Source: Bacteroidaceae bacterium
GTDB taxonomy: Bacteria; Bacteroidota; Bacteroidia; Bacteroidales; Bacteroidaceae
Direction: 5' to 3'
Length of the DNA stretch: 64,000 bases
Assembly (NCBI GenBank): GCA_017470425.1
Contig: JAFUYT010000021.1
Coordinates: 147,162-211,161 of the forward strand
The notes under the pieces are model-generated. The model did not search any database. It worked only from the letters and a program-made list of their open reading frames with translations, and was not told the DNA's origin. The position numbers and the translations under genes were made by a program. Positions 25,496 to 35,912 of this stretch are shown piece after piece; position 1 is the stretch's first letter; each line of letters begins with the position of its first letter.

Positions 25496-25556
25496 ACCAT
25501 AGAAATAATTTAGTTAGTTGTTGGAAAAATGTACTTGCTGAATGTCAATGACACCG

Positions 25557-25589
25557 CAAAAGTACGAAAATATCTTTAACGCCACCAAA
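25557..25589 (-). promoter_or_regulatory. Promoter for the tandem-DUF4859 gene
   Basis: TACTTTTG (complement of 25557-25564) preceded by TTTG (25586-25589) with a 21-nt spacer. Divergent from the promoter of the long plus-strand operon. Confidence 0.65.
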
Positions 25590-25698
25590 AAGCGCAAGGA
25601 AAAAATCGCGCTAAGGGTGTTTTTTCTGCGCAAAGGGGCTGTCGAAGGGCCTCGGAAGTCTAAAAATAGAGGCGTAAGAAAAACTTTGTCGGAAAATG

Positions 25699-25730
25699 TT
25701 TGCGCGAATGGGCATAAGGTTGTATCTTTG
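25699..25730 (+). promoter_or_regulatory. Promoter of the long SusCD-fasciclin-peptidase series
   Basis: TTTG (25699-25702), exactly 20 nt, then TATCTTTG (25723-25730): a full consensus match 19 nt before ATG 25750. It is the only strong promoter I found ahead of nine co-directional genes. Confidence 0.8.
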
Positions 25731-25749
25731 TTGCATAAAACTGACCGAA

Positions 25750-28071
25750 ATGAGAAAATCTTACGTGATATGCACGCTGTTGGCGTGCCTGTTGGCATGG
25801 TGCGGGACGGCTCCGGCCGGCGCCCAGGCGCTGTCGAACATCTCCGTGAGGGCGCTCCGCGTGGCGGCATCGGCCAGCGCGGCAGGGCACGGCCCGGAGC
25901 TGGTCTGCGACAACCGCACGGCACAGAGCAACTACTGGAGCAGCTACACGGGCGAGGCGTCGCTCGGCTCAGAGGCATACGTGGAGCTGCAGTGGGATCG
26001 CTCCTACGCTATTAAAGAGGTACGCGCGTATTGGGCCGTGACAGGCACCTACGTAGTGCTGCCCACGGAGGCCTACGCCGCCTGGTGGGACGGCACCGGA
26101 TGGCAGCGCGGCACCTCCCTGGCAGCAGCCGACGCGAGCAACCTCTCCACCACCGCCACCGACATCACGACGCGCGCCCTGCGCATCTGCCTGCGCAGCG
26201 AGCAGGCCGTGGGCATCCGCGAGCTGCGCATCATGGGCTACGCCGCCGACCCGACGGAGAACTACCAGTGGCCCGCCTACGAGCCCACCCTCTCCTACGA
26301 CTACCGCAGCGAGTACCCTGCCCTCAACCCGCCCACAAAGATGCTCCCCGAGAACAACAACCAGAAGGGCTACGTGGCCGACGGATGGTGGGCAGTAGCC
26401 TGGGGACCCGACCTCAACGCCCACGTCACCGAGGCCGCCAAGCAGGGGCTCCTCGCCAAGATGAACGAGGACTTCGCCTTCTTCCGCGACCAGATGGGAT
26501 GGCCGCCCGACAAGCGCGCACGCAACGGCTACTACTCCACCGTCTATATCTACGGTAGCGGCCTCTACAGCGATGGCGCCACGAAGTACGACCGCGGCGG
26601 CTGGCAGGGTGCTACGTGGTACAACGGCTCCTCGTGGCCGATGGTGAACCTGAGCTACTACCCCGTCGCCTGCTTCGACCCCGCCTTCACCAACGACAAC
26701 GACAACCCGAACTACACGCCGTGGACCGTCACCGACCAGACGTTCCAGCAGAACGCCTGTGTCCACGAGGGCATCCACGCCATCTTCGCCGACCTCGAGG
26801 GCTGCAAGAACTCCGCATGGTACCAGGAGGCGGGCAACACATGGCTGCAGGGCGAGGCGGAGCTCGTGAAGACCGGCAAGACGCCGGAGAGCATGGGCTT
26901 CCTCAGCGCCGGCAACATGATCGCGCCCTTCATGCCCATCGAGTGCTACTCCGGCTGGCTCCTCGACGACACCTTCGGAGGCCCCTCCGCCGAGGGCGTC
27001 AACATGTACAACGGCTCGCAGCAGGTCTGCACCTGGCGCAACCTCCTGGGCGGCATGCAGTACGGCGAGCTCTTCCCCCACTTCGTCAGCGAGATCCTGG
27101 GGCGCGGCAGCATCCCCTGGATCTGGCGCTACTGCCGCAACCGCGTCCTTGACGGCATGGCCGACTCGCTGGGCGAGCGCCAGATGCGCCACCTCGTCCT
27201 CGAGTACCGCGCCCGGCAGGCCATGATCGACGTCGGGCAGTGGAGCAACGCCTGCCGCAAGCTCCTCGACGACAACTGGCTGCTTACCGTGCAGCAGGAG
27301 TGGAGCCCCTACTGGAAGAAGGTGGATCCTTGGCAGGCAACGCCCTACGCCAATATGTACCGCTGCAACGAGGTGGACAGCGCCGGATGGTGGCGCCCCG
27401 AGTGGCGCACGACGCCCGGCTGGAGCGGCGCCAACCAGGTGCCCCTGCACGTGGCAGGGCAGGCGGGCGACGTCATCAGCCTCCACTTCAAGCCCCTCGG
27501 CACGAACATGGTCTGTATGCTCTGCTACCGCACCAAGCAGGGACGCGTCTATTACTCACTGCCCGTGGAGGGCGAGGGCGACGTCGTCATGAAGCTGCAG
27601 GGCGAGCCCGCCAACAAGGTCGTCATTGCCGTCATCGTGAACACCGACTACCTCTACCAGGGCGACGAGACCCGCAAGAAGCACTTCGACTACCGCCTCC
27701 GCATGGGCGAGAACATCTACCAGCCCGCCAAGGCACAGCTCAAGTGGTACAACTACCGCTCCACCATCCGCGACCAGGAATTCATCACCGGCATTGAGAC
27801 CGTAGCCCCCGAGGCAGAGCCCGCCCGCTTCGCCATCCACCCGGAGCGCAGCGTGGTGCGCCGCGGCGAGCAGGTGGCGCTGCACATCGCCGCCGCCTCG
27901 CAGCTGCAGGTGCCCGTGCGCCTCTTCGACCAGAGCGGACGGCAGCTCCACTCGCAGAGCTTCCTGCGCGACGGCCTCTACCAGATTCCCGCCAGCCTCG
28001 CGCCCGGCATCTACATCCTGCAGGGCGTCAACGGCCGCGAGACGAGCACCGCGCGCATCGTCGTGAAATAA
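25750..28071 (+). CDS. Secreted HExxH metallopeptidase with galactose-binding-like N-domain
   Basis: A 773-residue exported protein (signal peptide to GAQA). The first 140 mature residues (DNRTAQSNYWSSYTGEASLG, then VELQWDRSYAIKEVRAYW) form an F5/8-type domain. A zinc-peptidase motif HEGIH is at 339-343, with Glu360 (WYQEAGNTW) as likely third ligand, as in gluzincins. The C-terminus (VRLFDQSGRQLHSQSF to GRETSTARIVVK) resembles a type IX sorting domain. The start is set by the promoter; the longer frame begins within it. It is the first gene of the operon that runs to 46118. Substrate not known. Confidence 0.78.
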   Translation: MRKSYVICTLLACLLAWCGTAPAGAQALSNISVRALRVAASASAAGHGPELVCDNRTAQSNYWSSYTGEASLGSEAYVELQWDRSYAIKEVRAYWAVTGTYVVLPTEAYAAWWDGTGWQRGTSLAAADASNLSTTATDITTRALRICLRSEQAVGIRELRIMGYAADPTENYQWPAYEPTLSYDYRSEYPALNPPTKMLPENNNQKGYVADGWWAVAWGPDLNAHVTEAAKQGLLAKMNEDFAFFRDQMGWPPDKRARNGYYSTVYIYGSGLYSDGATKYDRGGWQGATWYNGSSWPMVNLSYYPVACFDPAFTNDNDNPNYTPWTVTDQTFQQNACVHEGIHAIFADLEGCKNSAWYQEAGNTWLQGEAELVKTGKTPESMGFLSAGNMIAPFMPIECYSGWLLDDTFGGPSAEGVNMYNGSQQVCTWRNLLGGMQYGELFPHFVSEILGRGSIPWIWRYCRNRVLDGMADSLGERQMRHLVLEYRARQAMIDVGQWSNACRKLLDDNWLLTVQQEWSPYWKKVDPWQATPYANMYRCNEVDSAGWWRPEWRTTPGWSGANQVPLHVAGQAGDVISLHFKPLGTNMVCMLCYRTKQGRVYYSLPVEGEGDVVMKLQGEPANKVVIAVIVNTDYLYQGDETRKKHFDYRLRMGENIYQPAKAQLKWYNYRSTIRDQEFITGIETVAPEAEPARFAIHPERSVVRRGEQVALHIAAASQLQVPVRLFDQSGRQLHSQSFLRDGLYQIPASLAPGIYILQGVNGRETSTARIVVK

Positions 28072-28107
28072 AGACTACTAACCCGACAAACTACATCACA
28101 AAGCATT

Positions 28108-30729
28108 ATGATTCATATCATCAGGCACCGGGCGCGCCGCCTCTTCCGCTCAGCATGTCTCCTGCTGCTGCCTCTCACGGCAAGCGTCTCGTGCAGTGAG
28201 AAGGATGAGCTTATGGACGAGCCCGAATGGCTGGGCAACAGCATCTATGAGCGCTTGCAGGAGGAAGGAACCTACAACTACACCCTCCGACTCATCGAGG
28301 ATCTGGGACAGCAGCAGGTGCTGAGCCAGACGGGCTCCAAGACCCTCTTCGTGGCCTCCGACGACGTCTATGACGCCTTCTTCCAGAAGAACGACTGGCA
28401 CGTCAGCCGCTACGAGGGCCTCTCCGCCGGACAGAAGAAGCTCCTGCTGAACAGCGCAATGGTCAACAACGCCTATCTGCTGGAGCTCCTGAGCAACGTC
28501 AGCGGCACACCCCCGCAGAAGGGAATGTGTATGCGCCGCGCCACCTCGGCATCGGTCTTCGACAGCATCTCACGCATCATGCCCGCAGAGATGCCCAACA
28601 CGCCCTTCTGGGCGAAGTATAAGGAGCGCCCCCGCGGCATCGTGCTCCTGCGCGACAACACCGCCAAGCCAATGATCCACTTCCTGCCCGTCTTCATGCG
28701 CACGAACCTCATCACCGGCAACGACCTGGCCACCCTCACCAACGGAGCATCCACTTCGATCACCGACGCGTGGGTCAACGGCCGCAAGGTCATCCAGAGC
28801 GACATCGTCTGCAAGAACGGATACATCCAGAAGATCGACGGGCTCGCCACTGCGGCCGACAACATGATGGAGATCGTGCACAGCCATCGGAACATGTCCC
28901 GCTTCGCATCCCTCATGGACCGCTTCTCGGCACCTTACTACGACCGCGCCGCCACCGAGGAGTACAACCGCCTCTTCAACAACCAGGACTCCGTCTTCAC
29001 CCTCAAGTACTTCTCGCAGAACAGCAACACCAGCGAGTACGGAGGTTCCGAGGGAGGAGAGCTCACCACAGACCCCGACGGCAACGTCGTCGATGCCTAC
29101 CTGAGTTTCGACCCCGGATGGAGCCAGTACATGTACACCAACACCGCCGGGCGCGACCTCCACTACGATGCCGGTGCACTCCTCGTGCCGAGCAACGACG
29201 CGCTCGACCACTGGTGGAACAACGACGGACGCGTGCTGCAGGATATGTACGGAGCCTGGGAGAACGTGCCGATGAAGGTCCTCGTGAAGATGCTTGACAT
29301 CAACCTGATACGCTCCTTCACGCAGACCGTGCCCTCGAAATTCCGTAACATCGTCGATAACACCACGAAGGTGCCACTGGGCATCACCACCGCACACGTG
29401 GATTCCTGCTTCATGGGATGCAACGGCGTCGTCTATCTCCTCAACCGCGTCTTCACGCCCGCGTCCTACAGTTCCGTTTCCTTCCCCGCGCTCGTCAACG
29501 AGCAGACGATGAACATCATCTACTGGGCCATTGAGAAGCTGGAGTTCGAGCCCTACCTCAACTCAATGGACTCCTACTACAGCTTCATCATACCCACCAA
29601 CACGGCCATGCTCACCTACGTGGACCCCTGCACCTACGGCTCCACCCTCTCCACGCTCTATGAGTTCTACTACGACGCCGACCGCAAGAGCGTGGGCGCA
29701 CGACGCTACAGCTACGACCTCGCCACCCACCAGAAGGTCGAGGGCGGCACACCCCTCAACGACGCCACCGATGCCCAGGTGCAGAACCGCCTGCGCGACC
29801 TCCTCGACAACCTCATCGTCATCGGCAACATCGAGGACGGCCACCGCTACTACCGCACCAAGGGAGGCAGCGTCATCAGCGTAGATCGCGCCGGACAGGA
29901 GGGCACCATGACCATCAGCGGAGGCTTCCAGATCGAAGAGGACAGCCCCGTCACCGTCGCCACCATCTACGACCAGACCGAGAACGGCAACGGCAAGAGC
30001 TACGTCGTGGAGCAGACGCTGCCCATGACCAGCCGGCGCTCCCTCTACTCACTGCTCAACGGCCGCAATGGCTGCGAATCCTTCTTCTCGCTGCTCCTCA
30101 ACGGCGGCTCCGCCAACACGCTCCTGAAGGCACGCATGAGCAGCTACACCTGCGCCGACTACAACTGCTCCCTCTTCGATGCCTACAACTACACCATCTA
30201 TGTCCCCGAGAACGCCACCATCGACCAGCTCCACCAGCAGGGCGTGCTGCCCACCTGGAGCGACTACGAGGCGCTCGCAGACCCCACCTCGCGCTTCAGC
30301 GAGATCGCGCAGAACGCCACCCTCCTCAAGCAGGCGCGCAACATCGTGGCCAACCGCATCCTCAACTTCCTGAAGTACCACATACAGGACAACTCCGTCT
30401 TCATCGGAGGACAGCCCACTGCGGGCGTGAAGTACGAGACATCGACGCTCAACCCCGTCAACAAGCGCTTCTTCAGCCTCACCGTCAGCGCCGACGACAG
30501 CCAGCTCACCATCACCGACCAGCTCGGCAACCAGCGCTCCGTAGTCACCGCAGGCGGTAACTACAACCTCGTGGGACGAGAGTACTGGATCCAGAACGCA
30601 CAGAACGTGAACAACACGCAGCTCTACAACGCCTCGGATCTCGTCGTACACCAGATCGACGGGCCCCTCTTCTACGAGCCCCAGCAGCTCACCAAATGGG
30701 AGGACGAGGTGATGGCGCTGATTCCCTGA
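28108..30729 (+). CDS. Fasciclin-domain lipoprotein
   Basis: An 873-residue protein with a lipoprotein signal (LLLLPLTASVSC). Fasciclin-type repeats are suggested by YNYTLRLIEDLGQQQVLSQT with KTLFVASDDVYDAFFQ at the start, and by later blocks near FEPYLNSMDSYYSFIIPTNT and YNYTIYVPENATIDQLHQQG. Such proteins often accompany SusCD pairs in Bacteroidales and are thought to sit on the outer surface as binding or adhesion subunits. It lies 36 nt after the peptidase gene and 38 nt before the first SusC gene. Confidence 0.8.
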   Translation: MIHIIRHRARRLFRSACLLLLPLTASVSCSEKDELMDEPEWLGNSIYERLQEEGTYNYTLRLIEDLGQQQVLSQTGSKTLFVASDDVYDAFFQKNDWHVSRYEGLSAGQKKLLLNSAMVNNAYLLELLSNVSGTPPQKGMCMRRATSASVFDSISRIMPAEMPNTPFWAKYKERPRGIVLLRDNTAKPMIHFLPVFMRTNLITGNDLATLTNGASTSITDAWVNGRKVIQSDIVCKNGYIQKIDGLATAADNMMEIVHSHRNMSRFASLMDRFSAPYYDRAATEEYNRLFNNQDSVFTLKYFSQNSNTSEYGGSEGGELTTDPDGNVVDAYLSFDPGWSQYMYTNTAGRDLHYDAGALLVPSNDALDHWWNNDGRVLQDMYGAWENVPMKVLVKMLDINLIRSFTQTVPSKFRNIVDNTTKVPLGITTAHVDSCFMGCNGVVYLLNRVFTPASYSSVSFPALVNEQTMNIIYWAIEKLEFEPYLNSMDSYYSFIIPTNTAMLTYVDPCTYGSTLSTLYEFYYDADRKSVGARRYSYDLATHQKVEGGTPLNDATDAQVQNRLRDLLDNLIVIGNIEDGHRYYRTKGGSVISVDRAGQEGTMTISGGFQIEEDSPVTVATIYDQTENGNGKSYVVEQTLPMTSRRSLYSLLNGRNGCESFFSLLLNGGSANTLLKARMSSYTCADYNCSLFDAYNYTIYVPENATIDQLHQQGVLPTWSDYEALADPTSRFSEIAQNATLLKQARNIVANRILNFLKYHIQDNSVFIGGQPTAGVKYETSTLNPVNKRFFSLTVSADDSQLTITDQLGNQRSVVTAGGNYNLVGREYWIQNAQNVNNTQLYNASDLVVHQIDGPLFYEPQQLTKWEDEVMALIP

Positions 30730-30767
30730 CGAGCCTTGAACACACGAACGATAAAGAGCATTGAACC

Positions 30768-33700
30768 ATGAGATATAGGATTTTCCTTCTTTCACTTTTC
30801 CAGCTGATCGTCCTCACCGCCACCGCACAGGTCAAGGCCGTCCACGGCACCGTGCGCGACGAGTACGGCGAGCTGCCCGGAGCCTCCGTCTGCGAGGTCG
30901 ATGGCACCGGACGTATCATCGAGGCCACGATCACCGACATGAACGGTAACTTCTCCATGCGCATACGCAACCCGAAGGACAAGCTGCGCATCAGCTACGT
31001 GGGATGCAAGCCACAGCTGCTGGCCATCAAGACCGAGCTGGTCAACGTCACCCTCGTCTCGCAGACCATGCAGGAGGTCACCGTCACGGCACAGAAGAAG
31101 CTCAACAGCGGAGGACTGGCCATCCCTGAGCGCGAAATCTCGTTTGCCACGCAGACCATCGACATGAAGGAGTTCGAGGGACTCGGCATGACCACCGTCG
31201 ATGAAGCACTGCAGGGCCGTATCGCCGGACTCGACATCATCGCCAACAGCGGTAACCTCGGCGCAGGCACCACGATGCGACTGCGCGGAGCATCCAGCAT
31301 CTCCACACTCACCAACCCCAACCCACTGATCGTCGTCAACGGCAACACCTGGAACGTTGATATGAACAACTTCGACGTCACCAATGCCAACGACGAGCAG
31401 TTCGCACAGCTCCTCAACGTCAATCCCGAGGACATCGCGTCCATCACCGTCCTCAAGGATGCCGCCGCCACAGCCATCTACGGATCGCAGGGCGCCAACG
31501 GCGTCATCGAAATCACCACCAAGCGCGGAGCTAAGGGAGCACCCAAGCTGACCTACTCCCTCCGGCTCACCGGCACCTACCAGCCACCTGGCTACAAGAT
31601 GCTCAACGGCGACGATTACACCATGCTCCTCAAGGAGAGCTACTTCAACCCCGAGCAGAACGACAACGCATCGAACCTCGCAGAGCTGAACTACGACCCC
31701 ACCTTCTCCGAATACGAGCAGTATAACAACAACACCGACTGGGTCGATGCCGTCACGCAGTGGGGACTCCGGCAGAACCACTACATCTCCGTCACCGGAG
31801 GCGGCGAGAAAGCCACCTTCCGCATCTCCGGAGGCTACGACCACGAGACAGGTTCCGTCATCAAGCAGAAGCAGAACCGCTTCGCTACGCGACTGGCATT
31901 GGACTACTACGTCTCTGAGCGCATCAAGATCTCCACCAACTTCGCACTCACCTACACCGACACACAGCGCAACTACGACGACCTCCTCGCCATCGCCTAC
32001 AAGAAGATGCCCAACATGAGCATCTACGAGCAATATCCCGTAGGCCATCCCCTCCAAGGACAGGACACCGACCGCTACTACACCATGCTGCAGTCCGCCC
32101 CCAATGTATTCAAAGACGACCAGCGGGCATACGTCAACCCCGTGGCATCCGCACACCTGGCCACCAACGACGACCGCACCTACGACATCACCCCCGAGCT
32201 GGAAATCAACTACAAGCTCCTCGGCACCGACGACGACAGCCACCAGCTCAACTGGCAGGGGCGCGTCTATATGAACGTCTTCAACGAGTACGTCGATAAG
32301 TTCTACCCCAAGGAGCTCGTCACCGTCAGCTGGAACAACGGCGTCAACAACGCCTACACCGGTTCCTCGAAGAGCGTGGCCTTCAACACGAAGCAGACGC
32401 TCACCTTCATCCCAAGCTTCAAGAACAAGGACCACTCGCTCATGGCCATGGGACGCTTCGAGCTCACCAGCGGCAGCAGCAACGGACAGGGCACCGACGC
32501 CACCAAGTTGCCCTCCGGAGGCATCACACTACCCACCGCTGGCGGCAAGGTCACAGGCATGAACAGCTCCTTCAGCCAGTGGCGATCGATGTACTACACC
32601 TTCTCCACGCACTACGCCTACAAGAGCCGCTATATGCTCGACGTGTCGCTGCGCGTCGATGGCACCACCAAGTTCGGTCCCGACCGCCGCTGGGGCTACT
32701 TCCCCGCCGCCTCGCTCCGATGGAATATCATCGACGAGAAATGGATGCAGCCCACCCGCAGCTGGCTCTCCATGCTCGCCCTGAGAGGCAGCTGGGGACA
32801 GGTCGGTAACCAGCCCAACCGCGACTACCTCTACGAGAGCATCTACAGCAGTGCACCACGCTATCTCGACATGGGTGCCATGCAGCCCGACAACATCCGC
32901 CTGACCAACCTTAAGTGGGAGACCACCGCCACATGGGATGTCGGACTCGACCTCTCGTTCTTCGACGACCGCCTGCGCCTGCAAGCCGAATGGTACCACA
33001 GCAAACGCCGCGATATGCTCATGGAGAACGTCAGCATACCCTCCAGCACAGGCTACTACGCCCTCGCCTACAGCAACGTGGGCTCGATGACCAATATCGG
33101 ATGGGAGCTCAACCTGCAGACGAACAAACTCATCCGCAAAGGCAAGTTCTTCGCCGACCTCAACTTCACCTTCGGCAACAACCGCAACGAGATCCTGACG
33201 ATGGACGAGACCGTGCTGAAGACGCTCAACTCCAAGTTCAACTACGAGAACCGCGAAGTCCTCAAGCGCGTGCAGCTCAACAACCCCTTCGGCGCCATCT
33301 ACGGTTTCCGCTACAAAGGCGTCTATGAATACCAGTATGAGACGTTCGCCGCCATGACGCCTCAGGAGCGCACCGACTTCGTCAGTGCAGGGCATACCGC
33401 GCCCTACGTGCTCAGCGAGACAGGCGAGATCGTGACCGACGACAAGGGTCAGCCCGTGCGCATGATTTACAACTACTCCCACGACAACACCGGCAAGAAC
33501 TATATGTTCAACGGCGGCGACGCCATCTACGAGGACGTGAACCACGACGGCAACATCAATGCCCTCGACATCGTCTATCTCGGCTCCTCACTGCCCAAGC
33601 TCACTGGAGGCTTCGGCTTCACGCTGAACTACGGGCGATGGAAGCTCAACACACAGTTCAACTACCGCGTAGGCAACAAGATCCTCAACCTGGCACGACT

Positions 33701-34091
33701 CGATGCCGAGGCCATGAGCACCAACAACAACCAGAGCAAGGCCGTCAACTACCGATGGCGCAGGGAGGGCGACGTGACGACCATCCCACGTGCCATGTAC
33801 GGCTCCTCGACCAACTACAACACGCTCGTCAGCGACCGCTTCGTGGAGGACGGCACCTTCCTGCGGCTGAACTACCTGCAGCTCTCCTACTCCTTCGACC
33901 CGAAGGTCATCAAGCGCTTCCTCGGACTCGCACGCCTCAGCCTCTACGCCAGCGCCAACAACCTCTTCATCCTCACCCGCTATAAGGGCGTCGATCCCGA
34001 GGTGAGCTACAGCGGCTACGGCGCTGCCGTCGATGGCGGACAGACACCGCGCGCCAAGTCCTTCACCTTCGGCCTCACCGTAGATTTCTAA
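30768..34091 (+). CDS. SusC/RagA-family TonB-dependent transporter
   Basis: An 1107-residue outer-membrane importer. Order: signal peptide (FQLIVLTATAQ), carboxypeptidase-like plug-preceding domain (VHGTVRDEYGELPGASVCEV), plug with TTVDEALQGRIAGLDI and the SusC signature VLKDAAATAIYGSQGANGVI, then a 22-strand-type barrel ending KSFTFGLTVDF. Works with the SusD-like lipoprotein encoded 3 nt downstream, driven by TonB, to import an oligomer too large for porins. Substrate unknown. Confidence 0.95.
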   Translation: MRYRIFLLSLFQLIVLTATAQVKAVHGTVRDEYGELPGASVCEVDGTGRIIEATITDMNGNFSMRIRNPKDKLRISYVGCKPQLLAIKTELVNVTLVSQTMQEVTVTAQKKLNSGGLAIPEREISFATQTIDMKEFEGLGMTTVDEALQGRIAGLDIIANSGNLGAGTTMRLRGASSISTLTNPNPLIVVNGNTWNVDMNNFDVTNANDEQFAQLLNVNPEDIASITVLKDAAATAIYGSQGANGVIEITTKRGAKGAPKLTYSLRLTGTYQPPGYKMLNGDDYTMLLKESYFNPEQNDNASNLAELNYDPTFSEYEQYNNNTDWVDAVTQWGLRQNHYISVTGGGEKATFRISGGYDHETGSVIKQKQNRFATRLALDYYVSERIKISTNFALTYTDTQRNYDDLLAIAYKKMPNMSIYEQYPVGHPLQGQDTDRYYTMLQSAPNVFKDDQRAYVNPVASAHLATNDDRTYDITPELEINYKLLGTDDDSHQLNWQGRVYMNVFNEYVDKFYPKELVTVSWNNGVNNAYTGSSKSVAFNTKQTLTFIPSFKNKDHSLMAMGRFELTSGSSNGQGTDATKLPSGGITLPTAGGKVTGMNSSFSQWRSMYYTFSTHYAYKSRYMLDVSLRVDGTTKFGPDRRWGYFPAASLRWNIIDEKWMQPTRSWLSMLALRGSWGQVGNQPNRDYLYESIYSSAPRYLDMGAMQPDNIRLTNLKWETTATWDVGLDLSFFDDRLRLQAEWYHSKRRDMLMENVSIPSSTGYYALAYSNVGSMTNIGWELNLQTNKLIRKGKFFADLNFTFGNNRNEILTMDETVLKTLNSKFNYENREVLKRVQLNNPFGAIYGFRYKGVYEYQYETFAAMTPQERTDFVSAGHTAPYVLSETGEIVTDDKGQPVRMIYNYSHDNTGKNYMFNGGDAIYEDVNHDGNINALDIVYLGSSLPKLTGGFGFTLNYGRWKLNTQFNYRVGNKILNLARLDAEAMSTNNNQSKAVNYRWRREGDVTTIPRAMYGSSTNYNTLVSDRFVEDGTFLRLNYLQLSYSFDPKVIKRFLGLARLSLYASANNLFILTRYKGVDPEVSYSGYGAAVDGGQTPRAKSFTFGLTVDF

Positions 34092-34094
34092 AAA

Positions 34095-35855
34095 ATGACC
34101 AACATGACATACAATCACGCCAATAACAGCCGGAACATTCTGAAAAGGAACAGGCGCACACGCACGTGGGCAGCCGCTGTGCTCCTCGCACTGCAAGCAC
34201 CCGTGCTCACCTCCTGCGGCAACTTCCTGGAGATAGCGCCCCTGGAGACCATCGTGCTGGAGAAGTTCTGGAACGAAGAGACCGATGTGGAGAACGTCGT
34301 CGCTGGATGCTACGCTGCCATGCAGGACCAGACGGTCGTCAGCCGCATGATGGCATGGGGAGAGTTCCGGTCCGACAACATCGTCGGCGGAACGGGCATT
34401 GAGAACAACCTCGACCTCTCCAATATCTTCAAGGAGAACATCAACGCCAGCAACAGCTTTCTGAAATGGGGGGAGTTCTACAACATCATCAACCGCTGCA
34501 ACACCGTACTCTACTACGCACCGTCGGTCGCAGAGAAAGACCCCAACTACACACAGAGTGAGCTCCGCGCTACGGAGGCGGAGGTGACCGCCATACGCGC
34601 ACTCATGTACTTCTACCTCATTCGCACGTTCCGCGATGTTCCCTACGTCACCGAGCCCTATCTCGACGACAACCAGCAGCTCGCCATCCCCGCAACACCG
34701 TTTGCCGAGGTCCTCGGCCACCTCATCAGCGACCTCGAGCGCGTGCAGGACTACGCCGTACGCAAGTACCCCACCACGAAGAACTACTACCAGCGCGGAC
34801 GCATCACCCAGGATGCCATCCACGCCATGCTCTGCGACATGTACCTCTGGCAGCAGGACTACCAGAACGCCGTGCGCTACGCCGACATGGTCATCCAGGC
34901 GAAGACCGCCGACTACGAGGCAGAGCTCAACCGGATGTCAGGCGTCATCTCCGCCAACCAGCAGATGATCGACGGCTACCCCATCATCAGCGATGCCTAC
35001 GCCACCGGCAACTACTACGGCAACGCCTTCATCGAGATATTCAGCGACGGCAACAGCCGCGAGAGCATCCTCGAGCTCATCTATATGGAGGATGACCAGA
35101 TGCCCGCCAACGGAGCCGTCAGCAACTACTACGGCAACAGCGAGAACACCGTCGGCAGCGTACGACCCGCAGACTTCCTGATGAGCGACATCAACGATGA
35201 GCTCTTCACCGTCTTCGAGAACAAGTACGATGCACGATTCTACGAGAATATGCAGCCCGTCACGGGTTCCAAGACACTCGCGGGCATCAACAAATACGCT
35301 AACAGAAGCGTGATGATCAACCTGGGAAAGGCGGAACTCGAGGGCACCTACGGATCGGCCTATGCCCGCGACCACTGCCACGCCAACTGGATCCTCTACC
35401 GCCTCACCGACGTGATGCTGATGAAGGCAGAAGCCCTCGTGGAAATGGGCTCCCCAGAGCAGATGCAGCAGGCCTTCGACATCGTGAACACCGTCTATAA
35501 ACGCTCCAACTGCTCCGCCACCGACAAGAACCTCGACCCCGCACGCTACTCCGTCACCAACCAGGATGTCATGCGCGACCTGGTACTTCTGGAGCGGCAG
35601 CGTGAGCTGATGTTCGAGGGCAAACGGTGGTACGACCTCGTCCGGCGCTCCCTCCGCGACGGCAACACCGGCAAGCTCGCCGGGCGCGTAGCCCTCAAGG
35701 GCTCCGGCGGCAGCACAGCCATCTCCAGCAAGCTCTCGAGCATGGACGCCATCTTCTGGCCCTACCACATCGACGAGCTCGACGTCAACGAGTATCTCAC
35801 CCAGAACCCCGCCTTCGGCAGCGGTGAGAACAGCAGCATTGAACTCACGCAGTAG
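34095..35855 (+). CDS. SusD/RagB-family surface lipoprotein
   Basis: A 586-residue nutrient-binding partner of the preceding SusC protein. The lipobox is LQAPVLTSC, followed by GNFLEIAPLETIVLEKFWN. Typical SusD helices include ATEAEVTAIRALMYFYLIRT and, near the C-terminus, LVLLERQRELMFEGKRWYDL, the most conserved RagB motif. The gene begins 3 nt after the SusC stop, so translation may be coupled. A heptad tract follows its stop codon and leads into the next gene. Confidence 0.95.
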   Translation: MTNMTYNHANNSRNILKRNRRTRTWAAAVLLALQAPVLTSCGNFLEIAPLETIVLEKFWNEETDVENVVAGCYAAMQDQTVVSRMMAWGEFRSDNIVGGTGIENNLDLSNIFKENINASNSFLKWGEFYNIINRCNTVLYYAPSVAEKDPNYTQSELRATEAEVTAIRALMYFYLIRTFRDVPYVTEPYLDDNQQLAIPATPFAEVLGHLISDLERVQDYAVRKYPTTKNYYQRGRITQDAIHAMLCDMYLWQQDYQNAVRYADMVIQAKTADYEAELNRMSGVISANQQMIDGYPIISDAYATGNYYGNAFIEIFSDGNSRESILELIYMEDDQMPANGAVSNYYGNSENTVGSVRPADFLMSDINDELFTVFENKYDARFYENMQPVTGSKTLAGINKYANRSVMINLGKAELEGTYGSAYARDHCHANWILYRLTDVMLMKAEALVEMGSPEQMQQAFDIVNTVYKRSNCSATDKNLDPARYSVTNQDVMRDLVLLERQRELMFEGKRWYDLVRRSLRDGNTGKLAGRVALKGSGGSTAISSKLSSMDAIFWPYHIDELDVNEYLTQNPAFGSGENSSIELTQ

Positions 35856-35856
35856 A

Positions 35857-35898
35857 TGGACAATGGATAGTGGACAATGGACAGTTGACAATTGACAG
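35857..35898 (+). repeat. Heptanucleotide tract before second fasciclin gene
   Basis: Six 7-mers in phase: TGGACAA, TGGATAG, TGGACAA, TGGACAG, TTGACAA, TTGACAG, ending 14 nt before ATG 35913. Confidence 0.8.
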
Positions 35899-35912
35899 TT
35901 AGAATCAGAAAC